Shown one piece after another: positions 34,237-41,336 of a DNA stretch of 41,697 nt. The notes under the pieces are model-generated. The model was not told the origin of the DNA, made no database searches, and was given only the letters and a program-made list of their open reading frames with translations. Source of the DNA: Trebonia sp036276115 (GTDB taxonomy: Bacteria > Actinomycetota > Actinomycetes > Streptosporangiales > Streptosporangiaceae); contig DATBEM010000210.1 of assembly GCA_036276115.1 (NCBI GenBank), forward strand, positions 1 through 41,697, written 5' to 3'. The position numbers and the translations under genes were made by a program. Numbering within the stretch: position 1 is the stretch's first letter; each line of letters begins with the position of its first letter.

Positions 34237-35107
34237 CTTGGACGATCTCCGCCAGGCGCTCGTGGACGAGGTCCAGGTCGTCCCGGTCCTTGACGATCGC
34301 GCCGAGGGTGTCGCGGGCGGCCTCGGCGGTGAGGTCATCCTCGCCGAGCACGTCGAGGGCAGCGACCCAGTCGATGGTCTCGGCGACGCCTGGTGGCTTG
34401 GCCAGCTCCATGTCGCGTAGCCGGTGAACGGCGGCGACCACCTTGCGGGTGAGCTCCCGGTCGGCCCCGGGCGCGCGGGTGGCGACGATCTCGGCCTCGC
34501 GCTCCGGGGTCGGGTAACCCACCCAGTGGTAAAGGCAACGGCGGCGGAGGGCGTCGTGCAGCTCGCGAGTCCGGTTGGAGGTCACGATGACCGTCGGCGC
34601 GGACTGTGCCCGCACGGTGCCGATCTCCGGGATCGTGACCTGGAAGTCCGACAGGATCTCAAGCAGGAACGCCTCGAACTCGTCGTCAGCCCGGTCCACC
34701 TCGTCAATGAGCAGGACCGCGCCGTCGCCTGCCCGCAGCGCGGCCAGCAGCGGGCGCTCAATGAGGAACTCGGGGCCGAAGAGCTGGGTGGGCGAGGAGG
34801 CCAGGCCGTCCTGGCTCGCGGTCTGGAGCGCCCGGATGTGCATCAGCTGGCGGGCGTAGTCCCACTCGTAGATCGCCTGGCTCGTGTCGATGCCCTCGTA
34901 GCACTGCAAGCGGATGAGTCGCCGGCCGAAGATCGCGGCCAGCGCCTTGGCGGCCTCGGTCTTCCCGACGCCCACCTCGCCCTCGAGCAAGACTGGGCGG
35001 CGCAGCCGCAAGGCCACGTGCAAGGTGGTCGCGAGGCCCCGATCGGCCAGGTAACCGCCGTTGCGGAGGGCGGCGGTAAGGTCGGCGACGGTGCTTGGAT
35101 AGTCCAC
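34229..35107 (-). CDS. coxD: CoxD-like MoxR AAA+ ATPase
   Basis: 292 residues, the normal CoxD length. Walker A is GEVGVGKT (43-50), Walker B VLLIDEVDRA (131-140), sensor 1 VIVTSNRTRELHDALRRR, then YHWVGYPTPEREAEIVATR. In Oligotropha, CoxD is needed to sulfurate the Mo centre of apo-CODH. The gene begins six bases after the 89-residue gene and overlaps coxE, so the three are one minus-strand operon. The closely related MoxR/NorQ families differ mainly in context, and context favours CoxD. Confidence 0.92.
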   Translation of the reverse strand: MDYPSTVADLTAALRNGGYLADRGLATTLHVALRLRRPVLLEGEVGVGKTEAAKALAAIFGRRLIRLQCYEGIDTSQAIYEWDYARQLMHIRALQTASQDGLASSPTQLFGPEFLIERPLLAALRAGDGAVLLIDEVDRADDEFEAFLLEILSDFQVTIPEIGTVRAQSAPTVIVTSNRTRELHDALRRRCLYHWVGYPTPEREAEIVATRAPGADRELTRKVVAAVHRLRDMELAKPPGVAETIDWVAALDVLGEDDLTAEAARDTLGAIVKDRDDLDLVHERLAEIVQGA

Positions 35108-35113
35108 CAGCGC

Positions 35114-35383
35114 TTAGCCCAGCGAGTCCGGGCCCATGATCAGGTCGCGGATAGTCCCGCCTTGCGGGTGGTACTTGCCCTCGCGCTTGAGCCGTTCCTG
35201 CCAGCCGCTGGACACGTCCGTGCCGGCCGCGTCCTCGGCGGCGAACTCGCCGAAGCCGACCCCGGCCTCGGTCATGCGACGGCACGCGTTGACGTCGCCC
35301 TTATCCAGGTCGGTGGCAGCCTGCCCATTGCCGCGCCAGACTTCCCGCAGGACCTCCAGCGCCTCTTCGCGTTCCGCGCTCAT
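35114..35383 (-). CDS. Small unknown protein at the head of coxD-coxE
   Basis: 89 residues; ATG 35383 has GAGGAGGTTAC upstream, supplied by the 77-bp repeat unit. I do not recognise a family. It is soluble, charged and largely helical in the first half (EREEALEVLREVWRGNG), then GEFAAEDAAGTDVSSGWQER and a GGTIRDLIMGPDSLG end. It overlaps the upstream micro-ORF by 4 nt and precedes coxD by 6 nt, so a role in CODH maturation is a fair guess from position only. Confidence 0.75.
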   Translation of the reverse strand: MSAEREEALEVLREVWRGNGQAATDLDKGDVNACRRMTEAGVGFGEFAAEDAAGTDVSSGWQERLKREGKYHPQGGTIRDLIMGPDSLG

Positions 35384-35460
35384 GTAACCTCCTCGCTGGC
35401 GCTCGTCGGCCGCATTCGCGGGCGCGCAGTGTTTTTTGATTCGCTCGCAGGCTCGCTCAT
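35380..35460 (-). CDS. Micro-ORF B, 26 residues, coupled to the 89-residue gene
   Basis: ATG 35460 follows GAGGAGGTCAC. The peptide begins MSEPASESKNTARPRMRPTS and ends in SASEEVT. Its TGA overlaps ATG 35383 of the next gene. Almost the same peptide is encoded by micro-ORF A. Whether the peptide or only the act of translation matters is unknown. Confidence 0.5.
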   Translation of the reverse strand: MSEPASESKNTARPRMRPTSASEEVT

Positions 35461-35537
35461 GTGACCTCCTCGCTAGTGCTTGTCGGCCGCATTCGCGGGC
35501 GCGCAGTGCTTCCTGATTCGCTCGCAGGCTCGCTCAT
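35457..35537 (-). CDS. Micro-ORF A, 26 residues, coupled to micro-ORF B
   Basis: ATG 35537; the peptide begins MSEPASESGSTARPRMRPTS and ends in TSEEVT, and its TGA overlaps ATG 35460. It has no GAGGAGG of its own because the repeat breaks off upstream (CCCTCGGCC on the other strand), so initiation here is less sure. Confidence 0.4.
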   Translation of the reverse strand: MSEPASESGSTARPRMRPTSTSEEVT

Positions 35538-35592
35538 GGGCCGAGGGTAGTCCGCGGCCGTCCGCCACGGCTAGGAGCGATTAAGGGATGAC

Positions 35593-37176
35593 TTAATGTC
35601 CGCTGGCGTTGCTTGCTACGGGCCCAGTGCGCGCGGGGTGCAGTGCTCGCGGGTGCAGGACCAAGGTGACGATGGCGGCGGCGACGAAGGACAAGATGGA
35701 CGCCGACATCCAGGTGGCCGGGGTAAAGCCGATGGCACCGTCGACCGCAGTCCAGGCACTGGCCCACCAGGCGACGTAGCCGGGGTTGACCAGCTGGTAG
35801 ACGAGGAAGCCGATCGCCCAGGCGGCGAGCGGCCGCCAGCGAGTCCGGCTGTGGGTCGTGAGGTCCCACTCGCCCCGGGCGACCACGAAGTAGTCAGTGA
35901 CCAGGACGGCCGCCAGCGGGACGAAGACCGAGCCGATGAGGGTGAGGAAGTTCTCGTAGTCGGCGATGTTGAGCCACAGCGCGCCGGCCGTGGTCAGGGC
36001 CGTGATCGCCAGGGCGAGGACCCGGCGGTCGGCCAGCGGGCGGAGGTTCTGGACGGACACGGCGGTGGAGTACACATCGGCGAAGGACTGGTCCAGTTCG
36101 CGGGCGGCCAGTACCGCGAACGCCAGCGAGCCGACCGGCAGCGCGATGAACGCGCCGAAGATGTCACCGCTGTGCCGGGCGACGGTGAGCAACGCCAGCA
36201 GGCCGAGTGCGTAGCACAGGACCTGGGTCAGGCTGTAGCCGATCATGGCACCCGCGGCCGCCTCGCGGGGGGACCGGGAGTGGCGAGTGTAGTCGGCCGC
36301 CAGCGGCACGAACGAGATCGCCACGCCGACCACCGTGTCGGTGGCGGCCCAGAAGCCGGACCAGCTGCCGGCCGTGAGGCTCGGCAGCGGCTGGCGCAGG
36401 AGCTGGATGAGCAAGTAGGCGCCGACGATCATGACCGCCACGGTGGCGTAGCGCCGCAAGATCCTGATCGCGCCGAGCGGGCGGATCGTGAGCAGGCCGG
36501 TAATCACGCCCGCCAGGAGCACGTAGCCCGGCCGGGGCAACTGCGGCGCGATCGTGTGCGCGGCGGTGGCGATGGTCACCAGCTCGAAGATGCCCCACCC
36601 GAAGCACTGGACGATGTTCAGCGCCGTTGGCAGGGACGATAGCCGGGCACCGAACAGGCCGCGGAGCAGGACCATCGCCGGGGCGCCGGTCCGCGCCCCC
36701 TGGACGCCGGCTAGCGCGACCGGGGCGGTGCCGATGACGGTCCCCACCACGATCGCGGTCAGCGCGGCCGCCAGCGACAGCCGCGGGGTACCCGGGCCGC
36801 CGGGCTGCAAGACGAACAACGCCCCGGTGAAGCCAAGGAGGCTAACGCCGAGGTTGCCCCAGAGGCCGAACTGGTCCAGCATCGTCAGCGGCTGCGGGAC
36901 TGGCTCGGCGAGCGTCCGGGGCGCCTCCGCCTGGCGGCTGGCCGGGACCTTCGTGAACGGGGCGGCCAGGCCCACGCCGCCGGGGCGGGCCCGGTGGAAG
37001 TGCTCACTCCCGTTGCCCGCGGGAACCTGCTCGCTCCCGAGCGGACCATCACCGCCGTTGCTGTGCGCGCCGCCGTTGCTGTGCGCGCCGCCGTTGCTGT
37101 GCGCGCCGCCGTTGCTGTGCGCGCCGCCGTTGCTGTGCCCGCCGCCGTTGCTGTGCGCGCCGCCGTGCGCGGCCAT
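35593..37176 (-). CDS. cytX: NCS1-family permease, CytX-like, under a TPP riboswitch
   Basis: 527 residues. The N-terminus (~1-45) is a series of GAHSNG hexapeptides encoded by 18-bp repeats. The NCS1 transporter follows: MLDQFGLWGNLGVSLLGFTG as first helix, GAPAMVLLRGLFG, then about eleven more segments including FVPLAADYTRHSRSPREAAA and NIADYENFLTLIGSVFVPLA. A TPP riboswitch ends six bases before ATG 37176. This points to uptake of a thiamine precursor such as hydroxymethylpyrimidine, as proposed for CytX; the family alone would only say nucleobase or related cation symport. Confidence 0.88.
   Translation of the reverse strand: MAAHGGAHSNGGGHSNGGAHSNGGAHSNGGAHSNGGAHSNGGDGPLGSEQVPAGNGSEHFHRARPGGVGLAAPFTKVPASRQAEAPRTLAEPVPQPLTMLDQFGLWGNLGVSLLGFTGALFVLQPGGPGTPRLSLAAALTAIVVGTVIGTAPVALAGVQGARTGAPAMVLLRGLFGARLSSLPTALNIVQCFGWGIFELVTIATAAHTIAPQLPRPGYVLLAGVITGLLTIRPLGAIRILRRYATVAVMIVGAYLLIQLLRQPLPSLTAGSWSGFWAATDTVVGVAISFVPLAADYTRHSRSPREAAAGAMIGYSLTQVLCYALGLLALLTVARHSGDIFGAFIALPVGSLAFAVLAARELDQSFADVYSTAVSVQNLRPLADRRVLALAITALTTAGALWLNIADYENFLTLIGSVFVPLAAVLVTDYFVVARGEWDLTTHSRTRWRPLAAWAIGFLVYQLVNPGYVAWWASAWTAVDGAIGFTPATWMSASILSFVAAAIVTLVLHPRALHPARTGPVASNASGH
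37053..37160. repeat. Six tandem 18-bp repeats encoding GAHSNG
   Basis: Six units (37053-37070 through 37143-37160), identical except for one base in the fifth. They are in frame with cytX and give a His-rich, flexible N-terminus. Near-perfect identity suggests recent expansion, so copy number may vary between strains. Confidence 0.92.
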
Positions 37177-37181
37177 CGCGC

Positions 37182-37306
37182 CCTCCCTACGCCGGCATTA
37201 CCCGGACAGGTTCCGACGGTCGGTGGCGCTGGCCGCTGCGCTGGCTTATCACCAAGCGCGCTGGCCGGTAGCCGCCCTCTCAGCCCGGTTGGCCCGAGCT
37301 CCCGTG
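37182..37306 (-). promoter_or_regulatory. TPP riboswitch (THI element)
   Basis: Read leftward, the conserved parts occur in order: ACGGGAGCTCGGG, then GGGCTGAGAGGG (CTGAGA at 37283-37278), a variable stem, CCGACCGTCGGAACCTG, then CCGGGTAATGCCGGCGTAGG and GA. The last GTAGGGAGG doubles as the cytX ribosome binding site five bases before ATG. Thiamine pyrophosphate binding could therefore hide the site directly. A possible promoter (-10 TAAGAT, 37331-37326) would lie inside the end of tetR. Confidence 0.95.
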
Positions 37307-37318
37307 ATTTGAAGTGTG

Positions 37319-37954
37319 TCAATCTATCTTAGCGCTGCCCGGCGGATCTTCCAGTCGCGGCAGCGCGGCCCGGGTGAGGGTGGTCGCCGTGTGGACGATG
37401 CTGCCGATGGCCTCCTCGGGGTCGAGGCCGTCCAGGTCGGTCAGGCTGAACAGCGCCTCGGCGCTGATGACGATGGCCAGGTCGCGCCTGAGCTGGGCCA
37501 GGGCGGCGGGCCGGGTGACGCCGAGGGTGGCTTCCAGCGGGGCGAGCGCGCCGTCGATCAGCCCGAACCGCAGGCCCGGGCGGCTGGCCTGCGCCTGGCC
37601 GGGGCGGGTGATCGTCGCCGCGATGAGCACGCGGACCGCGCCCTGGCGGCTCAGCACATGACGCAGCAGGAACTCGGTGACGGTGGCCACGCGCAGCACC
37701 GGGTCGGCCGAGCCCGCGACCGGCGCCAGCGCCTGGGCCGCGTCGGGCAGGTGCCCGGCGATGGCCTCCCGCAGCAAGCTGGCCAGGTCCGGGAAGTAGC
37801 GGTAGGCCGTCGCCTCCGAAACCAGGGCGGTCCGGGCCACTTCGGGCATGGTCACCTCGCGGCCGGTCTGGCTCAGCTCGGCCGCCGCCGCCACGATCGC
37901 GGTGCGCGTGCGCAGCCGCTGGTTGACGCGGCCCGCCGTGCCGTCTGCGGTCAC
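37319..37954 (-). CDS. TetR-family transcriptional regulator
   Basis: 211 residues from GTG 37954, preceded by GGAGGGGGGACT. The helix-turn-helix is RTRTAIVAAAAELSQTGREV, then MPEVARTALVSEATAYRYFPDLASLL (~35-60). The ligand domain is unassigned. It is divergent from the cupin gene, with palindromes between. Its stop lies 12 bp before the TPP aptamer of cytX on the same strand, so readthrough into cytX is possible. Confidence 0.93.
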   Translation of the reverse strand: MTADGTAGRVNQRLRTRTAIVAAAAELSQTGREVTMPEVARTALVSEATAYRYFPDLASLLREAIAGHLPDAAQALAPVAGSADPVLRVATVTEFLLRHVLSRQGAVRVLIAATITRPGQAQASRPGLRFGLIDGALAPLEATLGVTRPAALAQLRRDLAIVISAEALFSLTDLDGLDPEEAIGSIVHTATTLTRAALPRLEDPPGSAKID

Positions 37955-37969
37955 AGTCCCCCCTCCGGC

Positions 37970-37991
37970 AATGAGTGTCTCTCATTATGAG
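37970..37991. promoter_or_regulatory. Palindromic operator candidate at tetR
   Basis: AATGAGTGTCTCTCATT (37970-37986) has AATGAG/CTCATT arms, overlapping CTCATTATGAG (37981-37991), an odd perfect palindrome. It sits just before the tetR ribosome binding site and probably mediates autoregulation. Confidence 0.6.
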
Positions 37992-38029
37992 GGATAGCTT
38001 GCAGCCCTTGTGGTAGTCACCTAGCTTCA

Positions 38030-38045
38030 TGAGAGTGGACCCTCA
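38030..38045. promoter_or_regulatory. TetR operator candidate before the cupin gene
   Basis: TGAGAG-TGGA-CCCTCA, an inverted repeat with one mismatch, ends 15 bp before the cupin ATG. The arms match those of the palindrome before the hydrolase gene at 39672-39689. Confidence 0.55.
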
Positions 38046-38060
38046 AGTCAGGAGCGGGCA

Positions 38061-38534
38061 ATGAGCGATGCAGACGAGGCCGACGTGCGCGTGACCGGGC
38101 CGGACGGGGGCGAGGTGATCGACCTGGGCCCGGCCCGGGTGCGCATCCTGGAGGACGGCGCCACCACGTCCCATCGCCTCGGGATCGGGGAGGTCACGCT
38201 CGCCCCGCGCAGCGCCGGGCCGCCCCAGCACCGGCACGCCCGGCATGACGAGGGCTTCTACGTCGTGTCCGGTACGGCCAGGTTCACGGTCGGGGAGGCA
38301 GTGCACGATGCCCCGGCGGGCACGCTGGTGATGGTGCCGCCGGGCGCGCCGCACACCTTTGCCAACCCGGGTGACGAGCCGCTGGTCATGGTCAACACGT
38401 TCACCCCGGACCTGTACGTGCAGTACTTCCGGGACCTGCGCGACGCCGGCGCGGGCGGCCGGGCGCTGACCGAGGCGGAGATCGCGGCCGTGATGGCCCG
38501 CTACGCGACGTCGCCCGCTGGCCGTCCTGACTGA
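38061..38534 (+). CDS. Cupin-domain protein
   Basis: 157 residues; ATG 38061 is preceded by CAGGAGCGGGCA. A single cupin barrel shows GPPQHRHARHDEGFYVVSGT (motif 1 with His-x-His and Glu, metal ligands) and PAGTLVMVPPGAPHTFAN (motif 2 with His). A C-terminal helix (TPDLYVQYFRDLRDAG, LTEAEIAAVMARY) is typical of small quercetinase-like or sensor cupins. The substrate is unknown. It is probably controlled by the divergent TetR. Its last ~100 bp are duplicated downstream. Confidence 0.88.
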   Translation: MSDADEADVRVTGPDGGEVIDLGPARVRILEDGATTSHRLGIGEVTLAPRSAGPPQHRHARHDEGFYVVSGTARFTVGEAVHDAPAGTLVMVPPGAPHTFANPGDEPLVMVNTFTPDLYVQYFRDLRDAGAGGRALTEAEIAAVMARYATSPAGRPD

Positions 38535-38738
38535 TGCCGGGCGGGTTTTCCGGCGGCGTCCGGAGTGAAGCCGGCGGTGGTATGCCGCCGGGACCTGCGT
38601 GACGCTAGCGCGGGAGCCGGCCGCTGGCGGGGCCGTGAATCGCGGTGGTGACGACCCGCTACGCGATGTCGCTCGCGGCCCGTCCTGCTTGTTCCCTGGT
38701 GGATTCCCCGGCGGCGTCGCGGGTGAAGTCGGCGATGG
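38431..38738. repeat. Diverged 150-bp direct repeat at the cupin/hydrolase junction
   Basis: 38431-38580 and 38589-38738 are homologous with a period of 158 bp. Shared landmarks are CGGGACCTGCG, CCCGCTACGCGA, CCGTCCTG, CCGGCGGCGTC and TGAAG. The left copy holds the cupin 3' end; the right copy holds the 3' end of the opposite-strand hydrolase. By eye roughly three quarters of positions match. Confidence 0.78.
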
Positions 38739-39654
38739 CGGCCAGCACCGCGGCGGGCCGCTCGACCTGCGGGAAGTGCCCGGCCTCGGCGATGGCCGTG
38801 TAGCGGGCGCGGGGGAAGGCGGCGGCGTAGGCGCGCCCGTACTCCGGCGTGACGACGCCGTCGGCCTCGCCCCAGGCGACCAGCACCGGGATCGCGACCC
38901 GGTGCAGCCGCCGCCGTAGCCCGGGGGCGAACATGAAGTCCGGGCCCGCGTAGGCCGCGAGCGCCTGCTGGTTGGCGAGCATGGTCGCGCGCTGCGCCTC
39001 GGTCATCGCGGCCGGGTCGGGGCGCCGGGCCGGATCGTGGAAGGACAGCCGGCCGATCGCCTCCAGCGGCAGGCCGCGGATGTCGGTGAACTGCGCCGTG
39101 CTATCGGGGCGAATGCCGTTCGCGTCGAGCAGGACCAGGGACGCGACCCGGCGCTGAACGTCGCGCAGCGCCATCTCGGCCGCGACCCACCCTCCGACGG
39201 AGTTCCCGATCACCTGCACGTCACTAAGCCCGAGCTCCGTGAGCAGGTCAAGGTATGCCTCGGCCAGGTCGGCGACCGATCCCAGCCAGGCCGGCCGTGG
39301 CGTGCCGTCGAAGCCGGGATGAGTCGGGGTCACGACGTGGGCGCTGTCCGCGAGGGCGGCCGCCAGCCCGGCCATCGTCGCCGGGCCTGCTCCGCTGTGC
39401 AGGAGCAGCGTGCTCCGGCCGGCCGCGGGCCCGCGCTCGTCAACAGTGACCTGGAGCCCGTCGCCCAGGCTCACGGTCCGGGTGCCCGGACCGGCTGTGC
39501 TCGTAGCGGAGCTGCTCGTGGCAGCGCTGTCCGTCGAGGTGCTGTCCGTCGAGGCGCCGTTCGCGGCGGCGCTGTTCATGGTGGCTGTATTCGCAGCGGT
39601 GCCGTTCGTGGCGGCAGTGTTCGTGGCGGCACTGCTCATAGCGGGGCTGTTCAT
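38659..39654 (-). CDS. Alpha/beta hydrolase with a low-complexity N-terminus
   Basis: 331 residues from ATG 39654. Residues ~1-55 are an Ala/Thr/Asn/Ser-rich degenerate repeat with many possible internal starts. The hydrolase core follows: LLLHSGAGP (oxyanion region), VIGNSVGGWVAAEMAL (nucleophile elbow with Ser), LVAWGEADGVVTPE (acid) and IAEAGHFPQVERP (His). The catalytic triad is intact. The substrate is unknown; the class includes esterases and C-C hydrolases. The last ~25 residues come from the duplicated junction segment. A perfect palindrome lies 17 bp upstream of the start. Confidence 0.9.
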   Translation of the reverse strand: MNSPAMSSAATNTAATNGTAANTATMNSAAANGASTDSTSTDSAATSSSATSTAGPGTRTVSLGDGLQVTVDERGPAAGRSTLLLHSGAGPATMAGLAAALADSAHVVTPTHPGFDGTPRPAWLGSVADLAEAYLDLLTELGLSDVQVIGNSVGGWVAAEMALRDVQRRVASLVLLDANGIRPDSTAQFTDIRGLPLEAIGRLSFHDPARRPDPAAMTEAQRATMLANQQALAAYAGPDFMFAPGLRRRLHRVAIPVLVAWGEADGVVTPEYGRAYAAAFPRARYTAIAEAGHFPQVERPAAVLAAIADFTRDAAGESTREQAGRAASDIA

Positions 39655-39671
39655 GAGAGCATTCTCTTTTC

Positions 39672-39689
39672 GTGAGAGTCAACTCTCAC
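39672..39689. promoter_or_regulatory. Perfect palindromic operator before the hydrolase gene
   Basis: GTGAGAGTCAACTCTCAC: 7-bp arms with a 4-bp centre. It shares TGAGAG-N4-C(T/C)CTCA with the site before the cupin gene, which suggests that the same TetR protein controls both. Confidence 0.7.
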
Positions 39690-39703
39690 AAGAGTAGCTC
39701 AAC

Positions 39704-41026
39704 CTAGCGGGCCGGGCGAACCTGACGCAGGAAGTCGGCGTTCGGCTGGTGAGTCTTGTCGATGAGCAGCTCCAGCGCGTGCTGGGAGTCCAGCCCGGCG
39801 AGCGCGCGGCGCAAGGTGGTCACCGCCGCGTACTCGGCCGCGTCCATGAGGAGGTCATCGCGCCGGGTGCCGGAGGGGGCGGGGTCGATCGCCGGGAACA
39901 GCCGCTTCTCGGCCAGGTCGCGGCGCAGCCGGACCTCCATGTTGCCGGTGCCCTTGAACTCCTCGAACAGCACGCTGTCGAGCGCGGAGCTCGTGTCCAC
40001 GAGCACGGTGGACACGATCGTGACCGAGCCGCCTTCCTCCAGGCAGCGGGCGGCGCCGAGGAAGTGCCGCGGCGGCTGGAGCGCGGACGCGGCCACGCCG
40101 CCGGTCAGGGTCCGCCCGCCCGCCGGGGCGGCGAGGTTATAGGCCCGGCCGAGCCGGGTGAGGGAGTCGAGCAGGACGAAGACGTCGGTGCCGTCCTCGG
40201 CCAGGCGCTTGGCCCGCTCGATCGCGAGCTCTGCCGCCCAGACGTGGTCATCGGGGGACTGGTCGAACGTGGAGTAGACGACCTCGCCGTCCACGCTACG
40301 GCGCAGGTCGGTGACCTCCTCGGGGCGCTCGCCGACGAGCACCAGCATGAGGTGGACCTCGGGGTGGGCGGCGCCGACGGCGCGGGCGATGGTCTTCAGG
40401 AGCGTGGTCTTGCCCGCCTTGGGCGGCGCGACGATCAGGCCGCGCTGGCCCTTGCCAATGGGGGCGAGCAGGTCGATGATCCGGGCGGTGGGTGAGGGGT
40501 CACCGTCTTCGAGGCGCAGCCGCTCGCGCGGGTAGACCGGGGTGAGGTCAGCGAAGCGAGGGCGGTCGCCGGCCCGCCCGGCGGGCCGGCCGTTGACCGT
40601 ATCGATGCGGGCGAGGATGTCACCGGGGGTGCTGCGGGCCTTGGCGTTGGCGGCGTTGGCGCGGCCGGGCCTGGCGTTGCCAGGCTTAGGGCTACCGGGC
40701 TTGGCCCGACTGGCCTTGGTACCACCTGGCCTGGCATCGTCGGGCTGGGCGCCGCGGGGCCCGGCAACGTCGGATGTCGGGCTGGGCTTGCCGTCGGCCC
40801 GGGGCGTCATGACCCCGGTGACCTCGTCGCCCTTGCGCAGCCCGAACCGGCGAAGCTGGGCATCGCTGAGCGGAATGTCGCCCGCGGACCGGCGGTAGCC
40901 GCCAGTGCGGAGGTAGCCCCGGCCGCCGGTGATGTCGACGATGCCGTGCACGGTGGCGCCGGCCTGCGCCGGGACCGCCGCTAGGGCGGTCTGCTGGGAT
41001 TGTGTTTCCAGTGTTGTTGCTGTCAT
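39704..41026 (-). CDS. rho: Short transcription termination factor Rho
   Basis: 440 residues from ATG 41026 with AAGGAA upstream. The RNA-binding OB fold is at ~24-75 (GATVHGIVDITGGRGYLRTG). A Pro/Ala/Lys-rich insert is at ~76-135, then the ATPase ring: Walker A APPKAGKT (200-207), GERPEEVTD (232-240), VFVLLDSLTRLGRAYN, the Q-loop LTGGVAASAL and the R-loop EEFKGTGNMEVRL. All catalytic parts look intact. Actinobacterial Rho proteins usually have a long N-terminal region; here only ~22 residues precede the OB fold, so this may be a second, compact Rho. It is the only gene near a long tandem array upstream. Confidence 0.93.
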   Translation of the reverse strand: MTATTLETQSQQTALAAVPAQAGATVHGIVDITGGRGYLRTGGYRRSAGDIPLSDAQLRRFGLRKGDEVTGVMTPRADGKPSPTSDVAGPRGAQPDDARPGGTKASRAKPGSPKPGNARPGRANAANAKARSTPGDILARIDTVNGRPAGRAGDRPRFADLTPVYPRERLRLEDGDPSPTARIIDLLAPIGKGQRGLIVAPPKAGKTTLLKTIARAVGAAHPEVHLMLVLVGERPEEVTDLRRSVDGEVVYSTFDQSPDDHVWAAELAIERAKRLAEDGTDVFVLLDSLTRLGRAYNLAAPAGGRTLTGGVAASALQPPRHFLGAARCLEEGGSVTIVSTVLVDTSSALDSVLFEEFKGTGNMEVRLRRDLAEKRLFPAIDPAPSGTRRDDLLMDAAEYAAVTTLRRALAGLDSQHALELLIDKTHQPNADFLRQVRPAR

Positions 41027-41336
41027 TAGTGGGATTCCTTTTTCGGTGAGGTAGAGATCGCGCGGGCCGCGGAAGGCCGTCGGCCCCGGCGCGGGGAAGG
41101 AAGCTGGCGGTACTGCTTGGCGGCCGTCTGGCGCTGGCGCTGGCAGAGTGCAAGCAGAGCGGACGACACGGCGAGCGGCCACGGCAACTGCTGGCCCGAG
41201 TGGGAGTCCATGCCAGCAGCGAGCGCGGGCTGCAGCGCGGGTACCGGAACCGTCCCCGCTAGCCGCGCGGGGCCCTATGATTCACGGCGCCGGGGATTGC
41301 CAGGCACCCGATAAGCGAGGCGCCCGGTTACCGCTG
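41027..41336 (-). other. Gene-free upstream region of rho
   Basis: I see no convincing gene here. The part nearest rho (41027-41045) carries the ribosome binding site in an A/T-richer stretch. The rest is GC-rich with several short inverted repeats (for example GGCCGCGG...GGCC near 41065-41085) and could be the rho leader. No clear promoter boxes were found. Confidence 0.5.

Larger units (their letters stand above)
35377..35538. repeat. Two tandem 77-bp repeats carrying RBS and start codon
   Basis: Units 35377-35453 and 35454-35530 are about 90 percent identical, followed by the first bases of a third (CGCTCATG, 35531-35538). Each unit, read leftward, contains a start codon, 26 codons, a GAGGAGGT ribosome binding site and the next overlapping ATGA. 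The last copy of the ribosome binding site serves the 89-residue gene. Confidence 0.9.

Noticed and set aside
37053..37160. Possible CRISPR array
   Set aside because: The 18-bp units are directly adjacent without spacers and in frame with cytX.
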